The notes under the pieces: generated by a model
What the model was told of the DNA's origin: nothing
The model's database searches: none
Seen by the model: the letters and a program-made list of their open reading frames with translations, nothing else
Shown here: positions 9,037 through 16,946 of the stretch, piece after piece
Numbering within the stretch: the first letter of the stretch is position 1
Layout of the letters: each line of letters opens with the position of its first letter
Source of the DNA: Bacteroidales bacterium
Lineage (GTDB): Bacteria > Bacteroidota > Bacteroidia > Bacteroidales > UBA3663
Direction of reading: 5' to 3'
Length of the DNA: 53,196 nucleotides
NCBI GenBank assembly: GCA_017561935.1
Contig: JAFZBE010000002.1
Location: 1-53,196 of the forward strand
Program-made: the position numbers and the translations under genes

Positions 9037-9154
9037 ATAATATAACTTTGCCTTTTTTGCTATGTATATAGGGTGAATGAGGGAAAAATGGGGGAAATTG
9101 GAGAGTTTTTGGAAGATTTAACGGAGAGGATGGTTGGGGAATGGGAAATTTTCC

Positions 9155-9162
9155 TATATTTG
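9155..9162 (+). promoter_or_regulatory. Promoter -7 box for DUF3575 operon
   Basis: TATATTTG matches the -7 consensus; the upstream box is a weak GTTGGGG near 9133-9138. The box lies only 10-16 bases before the candidate start codons, so the 5' untranslated leader would be very short. Confidence 0.5.
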
Positions 9163-9178
9163 CACCCAAATTATGGTT

Positions 9179-9889
9179 ATGAAATCGATCCGATGCTTCC
9201 TGCTGATGCTACTTGTAGCTGTGCCGACACTTGTGTGGGCGCAGGAGGTGACGTCGTCGGTGGATAGCGTGGTTTCGATCAAGGAACTGCATCGGTTGCA
9301 GCGACAGGAACGTTGGGCCCGTGGCCCTCGTGCACGAAGGGAGATGGGCGATGGACGACTAACAACGGTTTCGCTGCGCTCGAACCTGCTGCGATGGATC
9401 ACGTTCACTCCCGAGATGGGTGTGATCTGGCATTGCGCACCTCGTGTGGATGTGCAGCTCAATACGGCGTGGACGTCACTCAAGGTGTCGGAACGATACA
9501 AGAAACGTTATGCACTGTGGCTCGTTTCGCCTGAGGTGCGGTATTACCTCGGTGCCCATGAGCGGTATTATGTGGGGATGCAGGGTGAGATGAGCTGGCG
9601 TAATTATCGTCTGCGTGACGGCGACGAGGGCCGAAAGGGACATGTGTATGGTGGCGGCGTGGTGGGTGGTTACCAATGGCGCATGAGCAGTCATACGAGT
9701 CTGGATCTGCATATCGGCGTGGGTTATAATGCCGGCAAGATGAGCATTTATGACTATACGCCGCTCACCGAAAGGCAATTGCCTTCGTACATCTTCCTGC
9801 GTGAACAGGACGAACATCGTTTTGGTGTGAATCATCTGGGCGTGAGCCTGGTTTGGGACCTCTATGGTCGTAAGACACCTTTTAAATAA
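9179..9889 (+). CDS. DUF3575 family outer-membrane protein
   Basis: About 236 residues. The signal peptide MKSIRCFLLMLLVAVPTLVWAQ supports the start at 9179 (an in-frame ATG at 9173 is equally possible). The mature part has the DUF3575 pattern: SLRSNLLRWITFTPEMG, paired beta-strands, a YYLGAHERYYVG strand, a glycine-rich GGGVVGGYQW strand and a closing LGVSLVWDLYG strand, suggesting a small beta-barrel of about eight strands. DUF3575 proteins are common in Bacteroidota, often near fimbrial or other envelope operons, with no defined activity. First gene of a six-gene operon; the next begins eight bases after its stop. Confidence 0.75.
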   Translation: MKSIRCFLLMLLVAVPTLVWAQEVTSSVDSVVSIKELHRLQRQERWARGPRARREMGDGRLTTVSLRSNLLRWITFTPEMGVIWHCAPRVDVQLNTAWTSLKVSERYKKRYALWLVSPEVRYYLGAHERYYVGMQGEMSWRNYRLRDGDEGRKGHVYGGGVVGGYQWRMSSHTSLDLHIGVGYNAGKMSIYDYTPLTERQLPSYIFLREQDEHRFGVNHLGVSLVWDLYGRKTPFK

Positions 9890-9897
9890 TATATGCG

Positions 9898-11109
9898 ATG
9901 ACTGATCGTCGATTCATAAAACTGGTACTATTGGTTGGCCTGCTGATGGTAGGCTGGGGAAGTGATGCGCTTGCCCAGTTCCATGAGATGGAGAGTTTGC
10001 CGTGGGTACCTGCCCGACCGGATGGGAAGACGGGCACAAACAACAGCGGCGGCGCCGTGCTCGATGAGCTGGCCAATGCCCTGCAGGATGGGAAGTATCG
10101 GCAGGTGGTGGACCGACTGTATCCTTTGGCCATCAGCAGCGGTTTCCAGCGGAATACGAATCTCTACAACCAGACCCGACGCGCCCTACGACAGCTGTTG
10201 CAGGGGCCCGAGGCTGCCAACTATTGGAAAAAGATGGAGCAGCTCTACCACGATCGTTTCGCATATATCGGACGAGAGGATTATCGCTTCCGCAACACGC
10301 TGGAGACCGCCAGTTGGTGCGAAGAGCAGCTCAACAACGAACAGCTGCTGATGCTTTCGACCGTGGATGGCGGCATGGAGAAATGCTTCGACCGTGCCCA
10401 TCAGATCCTGAGCCAGGCACAGGGGAAGGTCGATCCGGTGATCGTGCTGCAGGGGATGTTTGTGCCCCTGAACCGCGAGCATGCTGCCCATCCGGAACGG
10501 AGCAAGGACTATGCAAATCGCTACAGTGAGATCGTTCGATGGCTGGATGTGGCGGAGAAGTTCATGCTCACCGAACATCGCGAGGAGTTCCAGACGTACT
10601 ACAATACGCAGGCTCTGGCCCTGGTGCGCGAGGAGAGCGACCGGCAGATGAATGCCGATGCGTCGATAGCAGCTTTCGAGGCACGACGCAACGAACTGCA
10701 GGACGAGATGCGCCAGCAGGCCGACTGGCTCGACAACGAGCAGCGTGCCCAACGCCTCTATGCCGAGGCCGTGGAGCATTATCAGAAGAGCGACTACGCC
10801 AGCGCCTACCAGAAGGTGAACGAGGCCCTTGCCGTGGAAAGAAATATGAAGGAGGCGCATGTGCTGAAGTCTAGCATCCTGCAACGCGCTTCGAACGTGA
10901 GCAGCAGGATGTCGGACAAGGTGGCATTCTGGTGCGCAGCCTACGAGGCTGGACAGGGATATGTGGACCGCAAGACCCAGCGACATATCCTCTCGGCACT
11001 TAAGAGCCACCTGTTCATGACCGGCCTGGCCGGACGTGTGCACTCGACGCGAACGCCTTTCAGCATCCGCCAACGGATTTGGACGGTGGAGGAGCTGAAG
11101 GAGAAGTAA
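9898..11109 (+). CDS. Exported TPR-like helical protein, unknown function
   Basis: 403 residues. An N-terminal signal peptide (hydrophobic LVLLVGLLMVGW, cleavage after ALAQ near 27) leads into an almost wholly helical protein. A recognisable TPR-like helix pair lies near residues 285-320 (YAEAVEHYQKSDYASAYQKV), suggesting a protein-binding scaffold in the periplasm or attached to the outer membrane. No catalytic motif, lipobox or transmembrane segment was seen beyond the signal. The gene lies eight bases after the DUF3575 gene and before a barrel-headed protein, so a role in assembling or anchoring the operon's outer-membrane proteins is a reasonable inference but unproven. Confidence 0.7.
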   Translation: MTDRRFIKLVLLVGLLMVGWGSDALAQFHEMESLPWVPARPDGKTGTNNSGGAVLDELANALQDGKYRQVVDRLYPLAISSGFQRNTNLYNQTRRALRQLLQGPEAANYWKKMEQLYHDRFAYIGREDYRFRNTLETASWCEEQLNNEQLLMLSTVDGGMEKCFDRAHQILSQAQGKVDPVIVLQGMFVPLNREHAAHPERSKDYANRYSEIVRWLDVAEKFMLTEHREEFQTYYNTQALALVREESDRQMNADASIAAFEARRNELQDEMRQQADWLDNEQRAQRLYAEAVEHYQKSDYASAYQKVNEALAVERNMKEAHVLKSSILQRASNVSSRMSDKVAFWCAAYEAGQGYVDRKTQRHILSALKSHLFMTGLAGRVHSTRTPFSIRQRIWTVEELKEK

Positions 11110-11127
11110 GACCCCCTCGGTCCCCCT
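11110..11127. repeat. GACCCCCTCGGTCCCCCT repeat, copy 1
   Basis: These 18 bases directly follow a stop codon and recur exactly at 18726-18743, again at the end of an operon gene. Here the last bases begin a small CCCCCT/AGGGGG hairpin (11122-11138) without a T run, and a 9-bp repeat tract follows in both places. Confidence 0.7.
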
Positions 11128-11138
11128 TAAAGGGGGAG

Positions 11139-11176
11139 GAAGGGTTTGAAGGGTTCGAAAGGTTCGAGGGGTTCGA
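11139..11176. repeat. 9-bp tandem repeat tract
   Basis: About four degenerate units of GGGTTTGAA/GGGTTCGAA lie in the 78-base gap between the second and third operon genes. The tract is open in the frame of the downstream gene (GSKGSRGSK), but the true start is the ATG at 11188, after the tract. Confidence 0.75.
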
Positions 11177-11187
11177 AAAGAAAGACG

Positions 11188-13203
11188 ATGAAAAGAGATA
11201 GACGACTGATAGCGATTGTGTTGACGCTGCTGATGGCAGGTCGGATGGGGTGTGCCTGGGGGCAGACTCCGTATCGGCATGTCAGCCTGGATAGGGATGG
11301 CGTGAGCTGGACGTCGTACATGACCTGGTGGATGGATCTGGCCGATCTGGCCTTGGGTGCTCCGAATCTGGGCGTGGATGTGGACCTTCGTAACCCGCAG
11401 CGGATGTGGACACAGTCGGTGGCCTTGCAGTTCCGCACCGGTGCCGACAGCCAGTATAAGCTGTTCAGGGGCGATTACAAGGGCAGCGTGCTCGATAATT
11501 TCGGCGTGCAGGCACAGTATCGCGTGCATTTCAGTCCGTATAAGCATCCCGAGTACCATAAGGGAAGATATTATGTTGGCCCTTATGTGGAGTATCAGAC
11601 GTTGAAGAAACGTTCGAATGCGGGCGTGGTACTGGGCTATGACTTCCCGGGTGTAAGTTGGGGGAACAGGTATTTCCTGGAGTTCTCGGGCGGTGGAAAC
11701 ATCGGCTATAACCTCGACAAGAAGGGGATCGTAGATATGCACTTTGCCGTGGGCTTCCGCACCTTGAGCATTGCCCAGAAGTACTGGAAACCCGACGAGA
11801 TGCAATATGTGAGGAACAACCTCGCCAACGAGATTGCCCATAACCGTGTGGATTCACTGCTGGAACTGATGACGCAGAAGCCCGTGACGATCAGCATGAA
11901 GAGTGCGACGGGCGACTCGCTGCTGACTGAGCCCGTGACGATAGAAACCGTGCGCAGGGCATTTGCACAGCAGTATGACGACCCCTATCTGGTGGTGGGC
12001 CACCTCGAGGAGCTGAAGGAGAATTCGCCACTGCCCATTACGGAGCCGAGCGAATACAACAACGTGATCTATCGGTTGAGCCTCTTGCCGAAGGACTACG
12101 ACAGCGAAGCCGGCGAAGCCACATACATCATGCCTTTCCGCGTGCGGATAGAGGGATATGACGAGGCCGTGGCACGTCGTCGCAGCTTCAACGAGGCCCT
12201 GCGCATTACGTACAACGAGGGTGGCAAACGTCTGCCTGCGTTGTTGCTCAAGCCAGCCAGCATGGATTCGATGGCAGAATCGGCCAGCATGCAACGGGTG
12301 ATGCAGCTCTTCGACGACAATTGGAAGACCGACCGCCTGAAGGAACGTGAGGTGACGGGCCTCTATTACCGCAAGGACGGCGAGTTCGAGCCGATAACGG
12401 CTGAGCAGATGAACAAACGAGGCACCTACGCCATCGGGCTGAAGTTCCATCCGCAGGTGTTCGAAACCTACGATTCGCTGGTGACAAGATTCACCATCCT
12501 GCCCGATATCGACAACCGCGAACAGGAGATGTACGACCGGTTCCTGGGCGTGTATAACAAGGCGACGTTCTACGTGGAGCTCCCCTGGCGGAACGGCAAG
12601 GAGAAGGCCGTGACCGTGGACGACGTCATCGCTGCACTCGACCGTGGCGGCATGACAGGATATACCGAGGACCAGATCGAGTTGCCCGACAGCATCCATT
12701 ATGGACGCAACGTGGGCACGACGACCTATGGACCGGCCTTACAGCCGCTGCAGTTCATCTTCGTAGTGGAAGACTCGGTGGGCTTGCAGCAGGGCACGAA
12801 GATGCTTGAGGCACTGACCGCAGGCGTGGATGCACGACGTGCGACATGGAACACGAAATACGGTCTCGATGCACACGGACCGCTGGTTCAGGGCAGGTAC
12901 AAGACCGCAGCCGCCGACGAGTATGACGTTCCTGAGCTGGAGGTAGCCGACCGCGAGGAGCTCCTGCGTGCCGTGAGCGAATATCTGGCAAAGATCGATC
13001 CCTCGTTGGAGGGCTTGAAGATCGAGGACGACTGGGTAGTGAACTATGCCTATACCGGTCTGCATCCGCTGCGCGCCAACGAAACGACCCCGGATGGGTC
13101 GGTTTGGACAGTGCTGCAGTTCAGGTATCGACTGTTGTATATGGATGGACGGCCACGTGTGGCTACGGCGAATGTGGCTTATAGGGTGGCTGCGCCGAAG
13201 TAG
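11188..13203 (+). CDS. Exported protein with DUF3575-like N-terminal barrel
   Basis: About 671 residues. The start at 11188 opens on a signal peptide (MKRDRRLIAIVLTLLMAG, cleavage near CAWGQ); an upstream ATG at 11146 would only add residues encoded by the repeat tract. Residues about 25-210 look like a DUF3575-type barrel (WWMDLADLALGAPNLGVDV, YYVGPYVEYQTL, YFLEFSGGGNIGYN, HFAVGFRTLSIAQKYW). The remaining 450 residues are mixed alpha/beta with no recognised motif and end in a beta-rich segment (WTVLQFRYRLLYMDGRPRVATANVAYRV). A membrane barrel carrying a long periplasmic or surface domain fits, but that is inference. Third gene of the envelope operon; a perfect hairpin separates it from the next. 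Confidence 0.65.
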   Translation: MKRDRRLIAIVLTLLMAGRMGCAWGQTPYRHVSLDRDGVSWTSYMTWWMDLADLALGAPNLGVDVDLRNPQRMWTQSVALQFRTGADSQYKLFRGDYKGSVLDNFGVQAQYRVHFSPYKHPEYHKGRYYVGPYVEYQTLKKRSNAGVVLGYDFPGVSWGNRYFLEFSGGGNIGYNLDKKGIVDMHFAVGFRTLSIAQKYWKPDEMQYVRNNLANEIAHNRVDSLLELMTQKPVTISMKSATGDSLLTEPVTIETVRRAFAQQYDDPYLVVGHLEELKENSPLPITEPSEYNNVIYRLSLLPKDYDSEAGEATYIMPFRVRIEGYDEAVARRRSFNEALRITYNEGGKRLPALLLKPASMDSMAESASMQRVMQLFDDNWKTDRLKEREVTGLYYRKDGEFEPITAEQMNKRGTYAIGLKFHPQVFETYDSLVTRFTILPDIDNREQEMYDRFLGVYNKATFYVELPWRNGKEKAVTVDDVIAALDRGGMTGYTEDQIELPDSIHYGRNVGTTTYGPALQPLQFIFVVEDSVGLQQGTKMLEALTAGVDARRATWNTKYGLDAHGPLVQGRYKTAAADEYDVPELEVADREELLRAVSEYLAKIDPSLEGLKIEDDWVVNYAYTGLHPLRANETTPDGSVWTVLQFRYRLLYMDGRPRVATANVAYRVAAPK

Positions 13204-13223
13204 GGCAGCCAAGCATGGCTGCC
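13204..13223 (+). repeat. GGCAGCCA hairpin within operon
   Basis: A perfect 8-bp stem (GGCAGCCA/TGGCTGCC) with loop AGCA starts at the stop codon of the third operon gene. It has no T run, so it is not a classical terminator; it may protect or process the message. A near copy with loop TAGA is at 25462-25479. Confidence 0.6.
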
Positions 13224-13243
13224 GACGAGGACAAAGAAACGAA

Positions 13244-13756
13244 ATGAAAAGGATAATCGAGATAATGAGCGTGCTGTTGACGCTGCTGTGGGCAGGTCGG
13301 GGCGAGTGTGCCCTGGGGCAAACGGTGGTGGTGCACAGCAACCTGGTGATGTGGGCCGGGCAGACTGCAAATGTGGGTGTCGATCTTGCTGTGAACGACT
13401 ATCAGAGCATTGGCGTTACGGGCCTAATGACCATAGGCAACAGCTGGGTCAAGGAGGTGAACGGTTCGGGCTTGCAGCTCGACTATCGCTTCTGGTTCAA
13501 AAGGAAGCTGTTCCAGGACTTCTTCTTCGGTCCACAGCTGGGACTCTATCATTACCGCAAGGAGGGCGAGGGGAGCAGCGTGCAGCGACATACGGCGTTG
13601 ACGGCCGGCTTCGTGAGCGGCTACGGCTGGATGATCAGCCGTCATTGGAACATCGATGTCATGATGGGGGCAGGTTACCTCCTGTATGCCGACCCCAACC
13701 AGCATCATAAATTCGTGCCCACCAATCTCGGTGTAAATCTTTCGTATGTATTCTAA
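13244..13756 (+). CDS. Small DUF3575 family outer-membrane protein
   Basis: 170 residues, the size expected of a lone DUF3575 barrel. A signal peptide (MKRIIEIMSVLLTLLWAGRG, cleavage near CALGQ) fixes the start at 13244. The mature part shows the family pattern: VVVHSNLVMWAGQTANVGVDLAV, FFFGPQLGLYHY, a glycine-rich FVSGYGWMISRHWNIDVMMGAGY strand pair and a C-terminal aromatic residue (NLGVNLSYVF) typical of proteins inserted by the BAM machine. Its last 11 bases overlap the start of the next gene, implying translational coupling with the large OmpA-like protein. Confidence 0.8.
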   Translation: MKRIIEIMSVLLTLLWAGRGECALGQTVVVHSNLVMWAGQTANVGVDLAVNDYQSIGVTGLMTIGNSWVKEVNGSGLQLDYRFWFKRKLFQDFFFGPQLGLYHYRKEGEGSSVQRHTALTAGFVSGYGWMISRHWNIDVMMGAGYLLYADPNQHHKFVPTNLGVNLSYVF

Positions 13757-16700
13757 TCGAACCAATCATCGCGGATGGCGCATTCTGATGGCGCTCGTCG
13801 TACTCCTGTCGTGGACAGGAGCGACGCTTCGTGCGCAGTACGATGCCCTGCCGATGGTCATCCTGGATGCCGATGGCAAGAACCTGACCGATGACGTGGG
13901 ACGTGCCTGGGATCCGGAGGACGGTGTGTGGATGCCGTCGTCGCATGACTTGAACGACAGGACCGACCTCGAGGTGTTTGTCACCAACGAGGTGTGTGCC
14001 GACTCGATTGTGGCATGGAGTCATGAGCATAATGCCCGCAACACACGGCTGCTGCAGGGCTTCGTGAACGAATACCGTCAGCGTGGATGGCGCCTGATGC
14101 GCCAGGGCGAGACCTACAATCTGGCCGATGTGAATGCCATCGCCGAAGACATCTACCTCCGTTATGGCTATCTGGTGGATTACTGGTGCCAGGAGACAGG
14201 CGATACGCGTGGCGTATATTCGGTGGCCCTGGTGCTGCATCCATTGGAGAGCAGCCGGTTCGAGATGATCGTGCTCAACGAGAAGGTCACGAAATATGAT
14301 GGCGACGAGCCTTATTGTCCACTCTACTACAAGAATCGTACCGTGCTCGAGAACGTGAACAAGATACAGCGTGTCACCACCTTCCGCAAGAAGCGCCGTC
14401 AGGCGCAGAGCAGCGGGTCGTGGCTGACCTTCGACGAACATTTCAACTTCCGTGGTCCTACCGACCGACGCCTCGTCGTGGAGCGCATTGTCGAGGCCTG
14501 TATCTTCGGCGAAGACTTCGACCGACTGGATGCCCGCCTGAAGGGCGATGCTGCCGCACAGCGACTGAATCAGCAGCTGATGGACCATCATGGCAAGGCC
14601 CTCGACACCTCGTACGTGCTCGAGCCGATGGTCTTCTCGGGTTACCGTTTCCAAACCACCAAGCAACGCCAGATGCGCGACGACCTGATGCGTGACACGA
14701 TGGAGTATTTCCGCAAGCGTACGCAGGACGTCTTCGACCAGATGGGTAGTTGGGTGGAGTATCGCGAGGTGGAGTCGGACACCACCACCTACCTGGTGCC
14801 CCGTGCCTTGTGGAAGCTCGTGTTGCGTTATCCGAGTTTCGACAGCCTGCGCAACGAATTGCGAAAGGCAGCTCCCGACCTGCCGCTGACCGTGGCCGAG
14901 AACGACACTACCGAGGCCTACACCATCAGCACACCCACCGAACTGTTCCATCGCTTTGAGGAATATATCCAACGAGGCCACAAGATGGCTGACAAACGTG
15001 CCATCTCGAGCGAGTCGGAACTGGTGGACGGCTATATACGCCACATCAACCAGATGGACATCTATCCGCTGCGGCAAGAGAGCCAGCGTGTGAGGGTGGA
15101 ACACCGCGAGGAGGGCGATACGAGCCGATACAGGATGCCGCTCCAGCTGGTTCCCTACGGCAAGGACACCGTGCTGCACTTCCGTTGGCAGATGCCCGAC
15201 AGGAACCGGTTCTACCAGATGCGACACGTGAATTACCTGCAGGACTTCGTGCATGCCGACACCACCCATACCGACGTGTGCGAGTGCGAACGACAGATGC
15301 CTCTGCAGTTCCTGTCGGTGTCGGCACGACCAGCGGATTTCGACTGTCCGCCGCGTCGTCATTCAGGTACCGACGAGGTGGTCACCTTCCGTCCACGTGA
15401 ACGTGGCGAGGTGCAGGACGTGAGCTATCAGCTGTCGCTCAGCTTCGACCAGAACAGCACAAAGATCGACCTGACACGTGGCAATAACCAGCAACAGCTC
15501 GACAGTCTTGTGGCAAAAGCCTACGAGATCACGCATGGCGAGATCGAGAACACCATCCAACGGGTGGCCATCGTGGGCGTATCGTCGCCCGAAGGTCTCC
15601 GCTTCACCAACCGTAAGATCTCGCACGGACGAAGCGAGGCCATCATCGAAAAGTTGCGCCAGCTGGGTGGCGACGACCTGCGTTATGCACGCTTCGACAT
15701 CGTCAAGGACTCGGTGGCTCCCTGGAGTGCCGTGGCCGACCTGATCGACGAGATGCATCCCGAGTTCCACAGCACGGCCGAGCATATCCGTGAGGTGGTG
15801 GGTGACGATGACCCCGAGAATACACAGGTGCACCAGAAGCTCCTGGGATATAAGAATGGCACCGATCCCATCATTGCCGAGGCGTTGGAGAAACTGCGTC
15901 TGGCACAGGTGACCTATGCCTACAAGGCTCTGCGTGAGACACCCAGCGAGAAGATCCTGAACTTCTTCTTCTCGGGCTCGGATGCTTCGCGCTGGCCGTC
16001 GTATTACTTCTATGTGCTGCTACGTTCCGACCGGTTGACCTACGAAGAGAAGCTCGGTCTGGCTCAACGTCTGCTCACCCTAAAGGCCTCGGACGTAAGA
16101 CGTTATGGACGTGATATGCGACCGAAGGACAGCTTTGGACTCGTCCTGCCTTATGCCGCCAACCTGTTGGCTACCGAGGCCATCGCAGAAGGCAATTATG
16201 ACCGATCGATACTGGCACCGTTCATCAACACCCAGTATTACCAGGGTAACCTGCCCTGCTACATGGAGAATGACCCCGACACGCCGGTGAAGTTCATCAA
16301 CCTGGATGTGGTGCTCTACAACCAGATCCTGATGTTGAGCGGCATCGGTACGCCCGAAGCCCTCGAAGAGGCTCACGAGCTGGTGGATATCCTCGAGAAT
16401 ACGCCCACGGTATCGAGCGCGTTCCATACCACGTATCGACCCGAACTGCTGGAGCTGCTGCTCAACAGCCAGAGCGGACGGTTTGTGCTCGACGACGAGA
16501 ACGCCGAGATGATTCGGAATACGAACATCTGCAACTTCTACGTGGTGAACATGGCGCGTGTCTATCAGGCTGTGGATGGCGAACTGCTCGACCTTGCCGC
16601 CAATGGCGAAGCCATGGCACTGCTGGAGCAATGCTGTGACAGTCTGACCTCGATGCAGCGACAGATGAACGACCAGCCCGCAGCACTCTACTTCACGACA

Positions 16701-16946
16701 CTCACCGAGGCATGGGGAGCCGAAGCCGGACTCTTCAACAACCGCGATGAACACTATGACCGAGCCGTCACGGCCTTGTCGCAACTGTTTGCCAAGCAGG
16801 GAGAGCCACCGTTTGTGGAGCGTCTGCAGGGCGACAGCTACCTGCGCGGCATCTATCGTGATGCGAAGGCACGGCGCGAAGGCATGGACCTCTATCTCGA
16901 GGCTGTGGAACAATTTATCAAACATGAGACGCATGATGTGCCATAG
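13746..16946 (+). CDS. Large exported protein with internal OmpA-like domain
   Basis: 1066 residues. A signal peptide (hydrophobic ILMALVVLLSWTGATLRAQ, cleavage near 31) precedes about 520 residues of unrecognised sequence rich in charged residues. Around 560-690 an OmpA/MotB-like fold is suggested by VAIVGVSSPEG near 606-616 followed by N-x-K-I-S-x-x-R-S-E-A-I-I-E-K-L, the usual spacing of the peptidoglycan-binding family. About 370 helical, repeat-like residues follow. In known DUF3575-associated loci large proteins with this SPEG-type domain also occur. A scaffold tying an outer-membrane assembly to the cell wall is plausible. The gene overlaps its upstream neighbour by 11 bases and its downstream neighbour by 11-23 bases. 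Confidence 0.7.
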   Translation: MYSNRTNHRGWRILMALVVLLSWTGATLRAQYDALPMVILDADGKNLTDDVGRAWDPEDGVWMPSSHDLNDRTDLEVFVTNEVCADSIVAWSHEHNARNTRLLQGFVNEYRQRGWRLMRQGETYNLADVNAIAEDIYLRYGYLVDYWCQETGDTRGVYSVALVLHPLESSRFEMIVLNEKVTKYDGDEPYCPLYYKNRTVLENVNKIQRVTTFRKKRRQAQSSGSWLTFDEHFNFRGPTDRRLVVERIVEACIFGEDFDRLDARLKGDAAAQRLNQQLMDHHGKALDTSYVLEPMVFSGYRFQTTKQRQMRDDLMRDTMEYFRKRTQDVFDQMGSWVEYREVESDTTTYLVPRALWKLVLRYPSFDSLRNELRKAAPDLPLTVAENDTTEAYTISTPTELFHRFEEYIQRGHKMADKRAISSESELVDGYIRHINQMDIYPLRQESQRVRVEHREEGDTSRYRMPLQLVPYGKDTVLHFRWQMPDRNRFYQMRHVNYLQDFVHADTTHTDVCECERQMPLQFLSVSARPADFDCPPRRHSGTDEVVTFRPRERGEVQDVSYQLSLSFDQNSTKIDLTRGNNQQQLDSLVAKAYEITHGEIENTIQRVAIVGVSSPEGLRFTNRKISHGRSEAIIEKLRQLGGDDLRYARFDIVKDSVAPWSAVADLIDEMHPEFHSTAEHIREVVGDDDPENTQVHQKLLGYKNGTDPIIAEALEKLRLAQVTYAYKALRETPSEKILNFFFSGSDASRWPSYYFYVLLRSDRLTYEEKLGLAQRLLTLKASDVRRYGRDMRPKDSFGLVLPYAANLLATEAIAEGNYDRSILAPFINTQYYQGNLPCYMENDPDTPVKFINLDVVLYNQILMLSGIGTPEALEEAHELVDILENTPTVSSAFHTTYRPELLELLLNSQSGRFVLDDENAEMIRNTNICNFYVVNMARVYQAVDGELLDLAANGEAMALLEQCCDSLTSMQRQMNDQPAALYFTTLTEAWGAEAGLFNNRDEHYDRAVTALSQLFAKQGEPPFVERLQGDSYLRGIYRDAKARREGMDLYLEAVEQFIKHETHDVP

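Noticed and set aside
10186..11841. 551-codon antisense frame across two operon genes
   Set aside because: It spans two well-supported exported proteins and the repeat tract between them; a shadow. The same applies to 13659-15362.
16747..16923. N-terminal extension of the large barrel gene
   Set aside because: These 59 codons overlap the end of the OmpA-like gene and would bury the signal peptide.
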